In this document: in pieces, positions 50,561-59,760 of the stretch | How the letters are laid out: each line of letters starts with the position of its first letter | Position numbering within the stretch: position 1 is the first letter of the stretch | Source of the DNA: Humulus lupulus | Lineage: Eukaryota > Streptophyta > Magnoliopsida > Rosales > Cannabaceae | DNA: 64,000 bases | Direction of reading: 5' to 3' | NCBI RefSeq assembly: GCF_963169125.1 | Contig: NC_084793.1 | Coordinates: 233,941,360-234,005,359 of the forward strand | Program-made: the position numbers and the translations under genes | The notes under the pieces: generated by a model | What the model was told of the DNA's origin: nothing | Database searches by the model: none | The model's input: the letters and a program-made list of their open reading frames with translations, nothing else

Positions 50561-51934
50561 CAAATTAGACCCACACAAGTTGGACGCACGAGTTACGGAT
50601 CATCTCGAGAAGTGCTACCAGCGAGGCTTCGACACTCAGTGCAAAAAGAACCTGTGTTTAATTTGCTCCTTGTTGTTTTAGCTTAATTAAGTAAGAATCA
50701 AAGAGGCTACCTAGGTAACCTCCTAGTTAGATGGAACCCTGTTATTTACAAGATTGGTTGTAAACCGCATGCTATGAATGAAATTGTTTGCAACTTCATG
50801 TGTTTCTTTTCTTCGCTACGCGGGTATCGGCCAAAGTGCCTGCCGAAATAAATTTCGCCAAACACTTGGGGGGTAGGACAGGAGGCAAAAACATGCAGCT
50901 AGCAAGGGGAACCTAAAAAGGGCTCCTAAAAAGGACCCTCTAACAGAGAATCCTAGAGAGGACCCCTTGCCCTCCTAAAAATGAGACTCCTAAAAAAGAG
51001 GCTCCTAAAAAGGACCCTCTAACAGGGGATCTTAAAAAGGGCCCTCAAGTAGGAAGAACCTAAAAACGACCCCCTATCAGGAGGATCCTAAAAAGGGCCC
51101 TCCATCAGGAGGAAGTGGCCCGTGAAGATAAAGCAAGCAACAAGCAGGAGAATCCAAAGAAAGACCCCTTGCACCAAGATCCTAAAAATGATCCTATGCA
51201 CCAGGAGGATCCTAAAAAGGGCCCTCCATCAGGAGGACCCAAAAGGGACCACGACCCTAAAAAGGACCCTTTAAGGGGAGGCCCTAGAAGGACCCCTTAT
51301 ATAGGGGCCTTAGGCGAAGTCCTTAAATACAGAAAACAGGGAGAGGACCTTGCAAGGCATCCCTTGGGTTCACAAGGATTAGCTACCCTTGTGAACATCA
51401 AGGAGGCCAAAAGGTCTTACGAAAGAAAAATATATAGTGACAACACTAATAAGTCTAGAGCGGCCACCAAGCCGTCTAGCCAAAAAGGGTCCTAAAAGAG
51501 ACCCTTGCAAAAATAGTACTATGAATAATGATGAGAGGGGCGCTTCTCGCAAAAAATAATAAGCGCGTGCAATAATATATAAAAGGATAGCTAGGACCCA
51601 AGGGGTCAAAATATCCTTATAAGAGTAATCAAGAGGCACCAAAAGAGGTCCCAGTGAACCCTTTCACATGGGCTCCCAAGGACCTCCAGCCTGGTAAATA
51701 AAAAGAGGGGAACCAACCAAACCCCATCATACAGGCTCAAAAGGGCCTTGAATGCAGTAGAATAAGAGATAAATAGCAACACATGTATATATACATGGAA
51801 AAAGAAAGTTTTGAAGATAGTACAAGAGTTACAAAAGAAAAGTAGTAGTGATAATGAAATTACAGAGTCAAAAAAAAAAAAAAAAAGAGTACACCCATGG
51901 TGGGCTAACTAACAAAAATTATGAAATGACTACT
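50561..51934 (+). other. Tat-2 deletion junction and 3' region up to the antisense gene
   Basis: Bases 50590-50625 resemble the end of Tat-3 integrase (the strand-matched CTCGAGAAGTGCTACCAGCGAG versus the Tat-3 end coding LKKYYQ). From there to 51650 the sequence is collinear with Tat-3 63124-62480 in opposite orientation: the CTAGGTAACCTCCTAG block, the internal polypurine tract, and the AGCCGTCTAGCCAAAAAGGGTCC block. Imperfect CCTAAAAAGGACCCT repeats fill 50925-51300 and create the open frame at 51115-51495, which I do not regard as a gene. An A17 run is at 51870-51886. Confidence 0.7.
50863..50878 (+). other. Internal polypurine-like tract of Tat-2
   Basis: CACTTGGGGGGTAGGA, about 240 bases past the integrase end. 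Tat-3 has the identical 16-mer on the minus strand (62876-62891). Confidence 0.65.
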
Positions 51935-53430
51935 TCAGGGCCTCCTACCATGGGCGCTCCACATGGCCGCTCGAGTGACGGCGTGCTCACCGAAAGAAGA
52001 GAAATCGAAGTTAGGATTCTACCTCCACACGTTGTAAAGGGCACGGTCTATGGACCTATGCTCGGTGGTAGCCTTCTCTGCCTCCAAGGAAGCATTTCTC
52101 TCCTACGATGACTGAAGTTCAGCCCTGAGGGCCTCGACTTTGGCCTCCAACTAGGTAACTCTCTACTGTGATGCGGCCGCGATGGCCTTGGCCTTCTGGA
52201 GTTCACGCTCCAAGCGGGTAACCTGGTCCTATAGCTCCTTGGCCTTGGCCCTTACTTTCTTCCTCTTTAGTAACAAGTTGGAAAATTTGGTCCGGACCCT
52301 TGACAACTTAGCCTTGGTTTCATTAAGCTCTTTCTCAAGCTCTTGAACCCGTGCTGCAAGATGGTCCCTCTCGACGCACGACACGGAGAGATGGCCAGCC
52401 AAGTCGGCAAACCGCAAAGCCATAGTATAGGCCTGCACAAGAAAGTTAACAACAACAACAATATGTGACAAAGACAAAAAAAAAATATATGCATAAACAC
52501 CTATACATAATAGGGCCGACGCGAGGTGCGGGGACTCACCCAAGTCATGGAGCACCTTAGGTTCTCCCCATGGTCCGACTGAGTCATGTTCCCAAGGCCA
52601 TTCCAGTTGGATACAGGGAGGCTCGAGGCAAGTTGGGTGTATCGCTGTCCGTAAGACGTTGCCATCCGAGTCACCCAGGGCTCCCCATCCATACCAGGGG
52701 CACCTGGTTGGATGAGGACAGACGACCCACTTGCCGAAGCGGGAGGGGGCGCGGTGAAAGTGGAAAACTGAGGCTCTGGTAGATCAGAGGGGGGCTCCGC
52801 AAGGTCAGCGTAATAAGCCCCTGATGATCCAAGATCGAGAGGAGCCTGAGGGAAGGCGTCGTAGCCCTCATGGCTAGGGGAAACATAACACCCCGGTGCG
52901 ACATGCTGGTCTCGAGGTTGGAAGGCCATGTCCTGGTCATAGGAGTCATAAGGGGGGCATCCCCCGGGGGACAAGGATAGCTAGTGAGGTCCCCCGCGTT
53001 CAAGGGGGGTCTCCCCCGGCTCCTCCTCAGCCTCACCATCGTCTGGGAAAGGCTCGGCCGGTGCAGCCATTGTCTTCTTAGACCCAGGAATCAACCACAG
53101 GAACTTGGGGTCTGAGACCGGGGACAACTGGTGAAGGTTGAGATTCTCCATGGTGAATAAGAATGCCGCCTTCTTCATGGCGGAGTCAGCGTTAATGAGG
53201 TCCTTCACGGCGTCCACCTCCGACCCAACGGCCGCGGGAACAGCGAATTGCTCTGCATGATCCACGCCATTGTCAGTGCAAACATGAGTACAAAACAGTA
53301 AGTTCTAACAAAAAGAAAAGGAGGACCAGGGTACTTACTGGGGGTGGCACGGAAGTGTTCATGGACAGAGAGAGGGCCCTCTACGAAGATGTGGACGCCC
53401 AAATTCCACCAAGCCAAAATATGAGAGTCA
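51935..53430 (-). pseudogene. Antisense spliced gene of Tat-2, N-terminus lost
   Basis: Read on the minus strand. The first recognisable exon (about 53430-53339) codes WWNLGVHIFVEG...ATPS, matching the end of the Transposase_28-like domain of Tat-3. A donor GTAAGTAC lies at 53338-53331 and an acceptor TGCAG near 53257-53253. The next exon (MDHAEQFAVP at 53265, ending past 52560) holds NLNLHQLSPVSD and a Gly/Pro-rich acidic region. A second intron is seen at about 52540-52440 (GTGAGT...GTGCAG), then a coiled coil (ERDHLAARVQELEKELNE). The C-terminus has the shared VWR-x-NP signature, with a stop at x, near 52015-52000, and ends at TGA 51935-51937. Upstream it is fused to the Tat-2b minisatellite. 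Several TAG/TGA stops lie in the coiled coil. Function unknown. Confidence 0.7.
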
Positions 53431-53431
53431 T

Positions 53432-53815
53432 GAGAGGTCCTCGGCCCCCGCGCGCACAGCGCCTCCTGGTCTCGCTCGGCCCCCGCGCATGGAGCCCCAT
53501 GGCCTCGCTCGGCCCCCGCGCGTGGAGCCTCCTGGCCTCGCTCGGCCCCCGCGCACGGAGCCCCATGGCCTCGCTCGGCCCCCGCACGTGGAGCCTCCTG
53601 GCCTCGCTCGGCCCCCGCGCACGGAGCCCCGTGGCCTCGCTCAGCCCCCGTGGCCTCGCTCGGCCCTTGCGCATGGAGCCCCCGTGGCCTCGCTCGGCCC
53701 CCACGCACGGAGCCCCCGTGGCCTCTCTTGGCCCCCGCGCATGGAGCCCCGTGGCCTCGCTCGGCCCCCGCGCATGGAGCCCCATGGCCTCGCTCGGCCC
53801 CCGCGCGCGCAGCAC
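53432..53815. repeat. CpG-rich 33-bp minisatellite of the Tat-2b LTR
   Basis: About eleven units of GGCCTCGCTCGGCCCCCGCG plus CATGGAGCCCCAT, 33 bp with small length changes. It keeps frames open on both strands (53205-53996 minus, 53355-53897 plus). The unit sequence differs from the Tat-2 minisatellite, but the period and CpG-richness are alike. Confidence 0.93.
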
Positions 53816-54488
53816 CCCCTGGCTTTGCTCGGCTGATAAGCCCGTGCCACTGTCTCGCATTAGCCACCTTGCGTCTAAGGGCCTTGCCATAGGCTGAGGT
53901 AACCAAGTGGCCTTGCCCAGGCATGGCCTTGTTTGGCCTCACGAGGGGATAGGGGCCTCCTGAACAACTAGGGAGCCACGCCGTCAAGGGAGCCACAAAC
54001 AGGGCGTCTCGTCATGCGTCCTTAGACGTCAGACATGGGGCAGATACCTATCGCCAAGATTTGTGAGTGACCTTGGGAGACTTCAGGCATCTCGCGCCAA
54101 GGACCCAAGATCTCCGCCTCACACCGAGGGTCCCATTCCTTGCACCTTAAGACCCCTATGCTTAGGAGGTCCCGTACTGGTCGAATGAAGACATATTTGT
54201 ATGACCTAGTATTGAGTACGGATATCAGTACCAGTAAGATTGCTGGGGGAAGAGCCATGGTCCGTACGTCTACGGCCATAGGACAGAGCCGACACCACGA
54301 CCTCCTGCGCCACTACGCCTGCCACCACGCATCAGAAATGGGTACAGACAAGTAGTGGAGATATCGTACTGACACCTGCTCCAGTACGGGATGTACGATC
54401 ACCACCTCTGGAGCCACTCCCCTAATACAGTATGTATGTGCCTCCTGGTTCCCTGGACCACTATGTACCTAAGGCCATTAGAGCCAAC

Positions 54489-54496
54489 TATAAAAG
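54489..54496 (+). promoter_or_regulatory. TATA box of the Tat-2b LTR
   Basis: TATAAAAG, 198 bases before the LTR end; equivalent to 47740 in Tat-2. Confidence 0.65.
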
Positions 54497-54697
54497 GGAT
54501 TCTAAGACCACCAGGAAAGGGGTTGGAAATTTTGCTGTAGCTAAGCCTAAAGTGTGAATGAAAGATTGATTTCTCCATTATTGTTACACCATTGTTCTTG
54601 AGTTATTGTTCAAGTTTTTACAGCTTTCCAATTAGCGATCTTGATTTGATAATTTTTCCAACTTAACTTCGTTGACGAGTTCTCACCGTCAACAGTT

Positions 54698-54715
54698 TGG
54701 CGCCGTCTGTGGGAA
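54698..54715 (+). other. Primer binding site of Tat-2b
   Basis: TGGCGCCGTCTGTGGGAA, three bases past the LTR end at 54694. Confidence 0.82.
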
Positions 54716-54762
54716 CGTTAGTTTCAAGCTACTGTTCCACCATTGTTTCCGACGAGAAGAAG

Positions 54763-56694
54763 ATGCCAAGAAGCTCGAAGCGACTGAGGGAGACGCGGGA
54801 GGTAGAAGTTCACCTGAACGGAGTCCAGCTGAAGGCCTCCATGAAGGACGCTCCTCCACCCAGGGACGTGGAGCCCCCAAAAGACCCTGAGGATCATGGA
54901 GGAGACAGAGTGGCCTCATCGCCGGCCGCTCCACCTGGAGGGAGTCCTCCCAGAGCACCACCGGTGCACGCTGGTGAGTTCCCTCCTCCAAAACCGCCAC
55001 GGGCACCGAACTCCGGCCGGCAAGACCCGGGCCCTTCTGCCCATAGGCCTGACAAACACCCCCGGGTCCACTCCGTGAGCTCGAGTTCGAAGTCCCGGTT
55101 TTATGAAGAGGAGATACGTGAGCTCCATCGTAAAAACCAAAGGTTGGAAACTACCTTAGAAAACATGCAAGAGGTCCTTAACGGCCTGCTGCAGGGTAAG
55201 TCCAGCATAACCTTGCCTAAGGGAAAGGAGAAAGGCAAGGATGGGGTGGAGACCACCGTGCCGGTAGATGATGGAAGAACCCGGCATTCAACTAGCAACA
55301 CCTCCCGCGTGAAGCCACATGATCACCCCGAACCGCCTAAGCAGGCCCAGAAGCCAGCGCCGAGAACCAACGCTGCCCCTCACCATGAGGATGAGGTCAC
55401 CTCCAAAAGAACACCTCCAGACTTGCGGGAGGAGCTCAATAAGAAGAGAGCGGGCAGAGGGACCACGCCCCCTGTGGCGCCTCGAGAAGGCAAGGGAAAG
55501 GCAGATCTTAGCCCGTCCACTCTGAGAGACACCCTTAGCAAAAGGAGGCAGGACCTAGACACGGAGATGCAGAGCTTGCGGAGCAAGATCGTCACCGCGT
55601 CGGGTGGCCAGGCCTTTGAGGAAGACTTCGACCATGAGTCGCCCTTCGTGCAAGAAATTCAGGCAATCCGGCTCCCTGCCAATTTTAAGGAGCCCAATAT
55701 GACCCCTTACGAAGGGAACATGGATCCAAAATACCACCTGGATGCGTTTAATGATCTGATGAAATTGAGGGGGATCGGAAGTGGTGCCAGGTGCCATTGC
55801 TTCGCTGTTACTCTGAAAGGACCCGCCTACAAATGGTTCAAAAGGCTAAGGCCAGGGTCCATCAGGTCCTGGCAGCAGTTCTCTGACGAGTTCCTCCAAC
55901 AGCACCATGCTGTGCAGGAATACACGATGCCAGGTACCAGCTTGGCCAACGTGAAGCAAGGGGAGAAGGAAAGCCTGAAGAGCTACATTCACCGGTTCAA
56001 TATGGAGGCCGCAAAAGTGGGGAGCCTAACGCGCCGGGAGTTAAAAATGGCCATTACCGCTGGAGTGCTCCCAGGAAGCAAATTGTGGGACAACATGTTA
56101 AAGAGGGAAGTCACTGACCTGGATGACTTCTATGAAAGAGCACAGAAGTACATCCGTGTGGAGGATGGCCACGCAAACCTGAAGGCAGGGAAGGAGGAGC
56201 CCCACGCGAAGTCCCCAACTAACAACGGGTCGAATGTAGCAAAGAAGAAAAGGACGTATGATGGGCCGAGGGATGACCAGCAGAGGAAGACCAAGCGAGG
56301 GGGTGATCATAGGCCAACAACCTATACTCATTACACAAACCTCACGGACACCAGGGAGCATATTTACATCACCAACGAAGATCGAGTGCCCTTCAAAAAG
56401 CCCCCGCCAATGAGAAAGGATCTGTCTAAAAGGGACCCCAGTAGATACTGCCAATACCACAAGGACATCGGGCACACCACGGCAGAGTGTATCCACCTAA
56501 AGGAGGAAATTGAGGAGCTTATACGCCGGGGGCACTTGGGCCGCTATGTCAGGAGAGAAAGGCAAAGGCCAGAAGACGAGCCCACAGCACCCCAGGCGCA
56601 AGAGCGAGCCCCAGAAATACAGGGGGAGACTCTAGGAAGGGGCGAGATAGGTATGCAAGAGAGGCTCGGCGAAGTCCGCCTCCCTGCGTCATGA
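54763..56694 (+). CDS. gag: Tat-2b gag polyprotein, intact
   Basis: An uninterrupted 643-codon gag, the only complete retroelement gene in the window. The start ATG 54763 (MPRSSKRLRETREVEV) is chosen because the primer site lies just upstream and Tat-2 starts at the same place. Domains: basic and Pro-rich disordered N-terminus (residues 1-108), coiled coil (about 110-145), a charged linker (about 150-310), capsid core (about 325-470; KGPAYKWFKRLRPGSI, FSDEFLQQHHA, SYIHRFNMEAA), and a zinc knuckle of CHHC type with C563, H566, H571 and C576. The CHHC form is usual for Tat/Athila gag. It would form the particle that packages element RNA. Its TGA overlaps the ATG of the protease frame (ATGA at 56691). 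Intactness suggests younger age than its neighbours, although the element has lost most of pol. Confidence 0.93.
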   Translation: MPRSSKRLRETREVEVHLNGVQLKASMKDAPPPRDVEPPKDPEDHGGDRVASSPAAPPGGSPPRAPPVHAGEFPPPKPPRAPNSGRQDPGPSAHRPDKHPRVHSVSSSSKSRFYEEEIRELHRKNQRLETTLENMQEVLNGLLQGKSSITLPKGKEKGKDGVETTVPVDDGRTRHSTSNTSRVKPHDHPEPPKQAQKPAPRTNAAPHHEDEVTSKRTPPDLREELNKKRAGRGTTPPVAPREGKGKADLSPSTLRDTLSKRRQDLDTEMQSLRSKIVTASGGQAFEEDFDHESPFVQEIQAIRLPANFKEPNMTPYEGNMDPKYHLDAFNDLMKLRGIGSGARCHCFAVTLKGPAYKWFKRLRPGSIRSWQQFSDEFLQQHHAVQEYTMPGTSLANVKQGEKESLKSYIHRFNMEAAKVGSLTRRELKMAITAGVLPGSKLWDNMLKREVTDLDDFYERAQKYIRVEDGHANLKAGKEEPHAKSPTNNGSNVAKKKRTYDGPRDDQQRKTKRGGDHRPTTYTHYTNLTDTREHIYITNEDRVPFKKPPPMRKDLSKRDPSRYCQYHKDIGHTTAECIHLKEEIEELIRRGHLGRYVRRERQRPEDEPTAPQAQERAPEIQGETLGRGEIGMQERLGEVRLPAS

Positions 56695-57659
56695 GTTTAG
56701 AACAACGACCCCCAAAGAGTTTCAAGGGGGAAAACGACTCGATAACATTCACTGAGGAGGACGCACGGGGAGTACACTTTCCCCACAATGATCCGCTGGT
56801 GTTAACAGTCCAATTAGCGAATATGCATGTGCATCGAGTCCTAGTGGACAACGGGAGCTCGGTGGACATCTTATATCGCCCGGATTTAGAAAAGATGGGA
56901 CTGGGTATTCGTCACTTGAAGCCTTGCCAGTCGTCCCTATACGGATTTACAGGGGATTCGGTGCAACCCCTTGGGATGATCGAATTGACACTTACCATGG
57001 GGGAGCAACCCCGCCAAACTACAGTCATGTCTAACTTTGTTGTAGTAGATTGTGCATTAGCTTTCAGCGCGGTATTAGGGAGGCCCTCCCTAAGAGAATT
57101 GAAAGCCATAACTTCAATATATCACTTAGTTGTCAAGTTCCCGACTCCAGGAGGGGTCACAAGTATGTAAGGAGAACAGAAGGAGGCAAGGGAGTGTTAC
57201 AACACCTCACTCCGCACGCCTGCAAAGCCGCATGAGCCAATGGCCATGGTGGTACATGAGGCACTATGTATGCCCACGGGGGGTCCGCAAGAGCTGGACC
57301 CTCGAGTCGTGGATGAGGCAAGAGCAGAACCAGTAAAAGAAGTGGAGGAGGTTACGGTGACAGAGGAACCCTTAAGGAAATTGAAGATAGGGAGAAGCCT
57401 ACAAGGTGACGTGAAAGAGGAGTTGATGAAATTTTTGAAGGATAATCTAGACGTATTTGCATGGAGTCATGAGGACATGGTGGGCATAGACCCCAGCGTG
57501 ATGTGCCACCACCTGAACATCTCCCCAGAAGCAAGGCCCATCAGGAAAAAAAGGCGGGCGCTAGACCCAACAAGATACGCGGCGTTAAAAGAGGAGGTTG
57601 ACAAGTTGAAGGCTAACGGTTTCATCCGTGAGTCTTTCTACCCTGTGTGGGTATCGAAC
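56691..57659 (+). pseudogene. Tat-2b protease and start of RT, truncated
   Basis: Begins at ATG 56691 in the -1 frame relative to gag. Protease core: VLVDNGSSVDILY with the catalytic Asp at residue 53 (56847), then FVVVDCALAFSAVLGRPSL. A TAA at 57168-57170 interrupts the linker, after which the same frame runs on (from about 57171) through an acidic linker into the RT N-terminus (DVFAWSHEDMVGIDP, ANGFIRESFYPVWVSNP). At 57659 pol ends abruptly, fused to the Tat-2 type LTR minisatellite. The open frame that continues to 58181 is LTR sequence, not RT. Confidence 0.88.
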
Positions 57660-58735
57660 CCAGGCCACCCTCGGCCGCGCAAGGCCCTTCTCGGCGTCGC
57701 GCCTCGCCCACGTGAGGCCCTTCTCGGCGTCTCGCCTTGCCCACGCGAGGCCCGTCTCAGCATCACGCCTCGGCCGCGCAAGGCCCGTCTCGGCGTCGCG
57801 CCTCGCCCATGCGAGGCCCGTCTCAGCATCGCGCCTCGGCCGCGCAAAGCCCTTCTCGGCGTCGCGCCTCGCCCACGCAAGGCTAGCCTCGGACGCACGA
57901 GGCCCTTCTCGGCATCACGCCTCGCCCACCCGAGGCTACCCTCAGCCATGCAAGACCTGCCTCGTGCTCAATCTCGGCCACGCGAGGCCCCGTGTCCCAG
58001 CGCCTCGCAAGTGCGGCCCATGCCCAGGCGCATGCCCATCGTCGCCCAGCCTCGGCCACGCGAGGCCCCATGTCCCTGCGTCTCACGAGTGCGGCTCGTG
58101 CCCAGGCGCAAGACGTGTCATCGCCCAGCCTCTACCACTCGAGGCCCAACAACCTTTAGGTGTAAGGCTACGCGCGCATGATGCCAAGGTTTTAGGTGGC
58201 CCACAAGCGACAAAAAGAATATGAACAAGGTACATCTAAAGGGGTACGTACGTGCCTACAAGGATCATGGGACAGGCCTGACACCGGTTCCCGACAAGTA
58301 GTGGCAGTTGGGAATAGTACAAGGAGTGGCTACACCACCACCACGTCTCTGACACCCGTATGAGACAAGTAGTGGAGTCAGGTCCGGGTACAAAAGCTGA
58401 GGTGCTCCCATGGACCCTGACGGTGTACCAGAGCCAACACCACTACGCCTGATACCACTCTCCTAATAGTGTACTCGTGTTCCATCTGGTCTCCTGGACC
58501 ACCATGTACCTAGGGCCATTAGAGCCCACTATATAATGAACCCCAATTCTACATGGGAGGGGGTTGGAAAATTTACTGTAGCAAGTGCTTGAGAGTGAAT
58601 GAGAAATTGATTTCTCCATTATTGTTCTGTCATTGTTCTTGAGTTATTACCTAAATTTCTACAGCTTTTTTATTGACTAGCTTAACTTGATAATTTTTCC
58701 CAACTCAACTTAGTTGATGAGTTCTCACCGTCAAC
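57660..58735 (+). mobile_element. 5'-truncated 3' LTR of Tat-2 type
   Basis: Aligns with 46860-47945 of the Tat-2 LTR at high identity, including the GAGGCCCGTCTCAGC minisatellite, the TATATAAT box (58530) and the end TTCTCACCGTCAAC at 58735. The final A of the LTR is not seen; CACAACC follows. The bases CACAA on this side do not match GCACT before 44130, so no target duplication joins the two outer LTRs. Confidence 0.85.
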
Positions 58736-58886
58736 CACAACCCTTGAAGACTTATGCTTGGATGCATGTGTCTATGCAACTCGACACTTTAGCTTATCAT
58801 CCTGGCGTGGGCACATTGGACCTTGGAAAGCCTTCAAGAATGGACACCATTTCAAATATTTCTTAGGATATTACTCGACATTTACA
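58736..58886 (-). mobile_element. Fragment of the 3' LTR of Tat-3
   Basis: Only about 150 bases remain between the Tat-2 type LTR and a polypurine tract. The inner end ACATTTACA (58886) reads TGTAAATG on the minus strand, as an LTR start should. The partner LTR lies outside the window. Confidence 0.6.
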
Positions 58887-58898
58887 CTTGCCCCCGAG
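58887..58898 (-). other. 3' polypurine tract of Tat-3
   Basis: On the minus strand ACTCGGGGGCAAG runs into TGTAAATG. It matches the position and shape of the Tat-1 tract at 22037. Confidence 0.65.
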
Positions 58899-59217
58899 TC
58901 TATAAGTACACTTTTAAGTGTGTTTGTAGACTCTTTCTTTTTCTCTTGTTTGATGTGTACGGCCAACTTCGGTGGACTCAACCTTGGAGTGCTACCCAAT
59001 GTCGCTTGAACAAACACAAAGTGAGTCTTGAAGTTGTGTTTCTTTATAGTGTCCAAAGAAACACAAAAACCATCTAACTTTTGGGGGATCCATGAATATC
59101 CCTAAGATTGCATAAGGGCCAATCATTCTCAATCGCGGATCCCAAGGCTACCCATACTCTTGATCTCCACCATTCATATGGATTTGAATCCAATGGCTAG
59201 GGGGCCTTGACTTTCCT

Positions 59218-59760
59218 TATAAATACCCCAAGGCTTGAAGCCATTTCTCCACACCAAAACTTGCCTAGCCTAGTGGTATTCCCTCCAAACCACTTTCAAG
59301 AGTTCAAAGGTTCCATCCACCACAAAAGCATTCTTGAGGTAATTTTCCTTCCATTTCAATTATTCATCCTCTTTTTCTTTTTTATTATTAATTTTCCTGA
59401 TTCTTTTGCTTTTTTTTTTCTAGCATTGCGGTGACGCTAGGCATTCTTTTGCTACTACGGTCTTGCCCTTGCTTATCGCTCAACCGAACCTACTCCTCCA
59501 CAAGTCTATCCTTGCACACCTTCAGCTTCATACATATACCTCCAGGTATGCCTCCTTCCTCTTTTTTCTCTTTTTTTTTTATATTGACTACGCGGGGGTA
59601 GAATTAATGGTTGTACGACACTCATTCTTCAGAGTTTGTCATTCTTTTCGTATGGCCTTTCAAGTACATATGCATAGGCCCTTTTCTTATACCCCTCACA
59701 CTCATGTTGTAAATATAGGGTTACCCTTACGCATATATGCCCTCGAGTCATAGCTGGTCC
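59218..59760 (+). promoter_or_regulatory. TATA box and spliced leader of the Tat-3 antisense gene
   Basis: TTATAAATAC at 59218-59227, then a CA-rich leader exon with a donor at 59339 (TTGAG|GTAATT), an acceptor at 59421-59423 (TAG), a second leader exon to a donor at 59546 (CCAG|GTATGC), and an acceptor at 59751-59753 (CATAG) seven bases before the ATG at 59761. The layout parallels the Tat-1 antisense gene, with one more leader intron. Between 58899 and 59217 I see no feature. Confidence 0.6.

Larger units (their letters stand above)
53431..54694 (+). mobile_element. 5'-truncated LTR of Tat-2b
   Basis: Its 3' end (GTTGACGAGTTCTCACCGTCAACA, 54671-54694) and about 300 bases before it match the Tat-2 LTR at about 80%, so it is a sister subtype. 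It begins inside a CpG-rich minisatellite fused to the Tat-2 antisense gene. TATAAAAG at 54489-54496 is the likely TATA box. Open frames on both strands are repeat artefacts. Confidence 0.8.

Noticed and set aside
51115..51495. 126-codon Lys/Pro/Asp-rich frame
   Set aside because: It is made of imperfect CCTAAAAAGGACCCT repeats in the Tat-2 3' region. The equivalent region of Tat-3 is noncoding.
53205..53996. Open frame of 263 codons on the minus strand and overlapping plus-strand frames
   Set aside because: Same repeat artefact in the Tat-2b LTR. Only the part below 53430 on the minus strand is real, as the antisense-gene remnant, and it is partly in another frame.
57240..58181. Single 313-codon protein beginning with pol sequence
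   Set aside because: After 57659 the frame runs through LTR minisatellite. The long frame is a fusion artefact of the deletion, not a designed gene.
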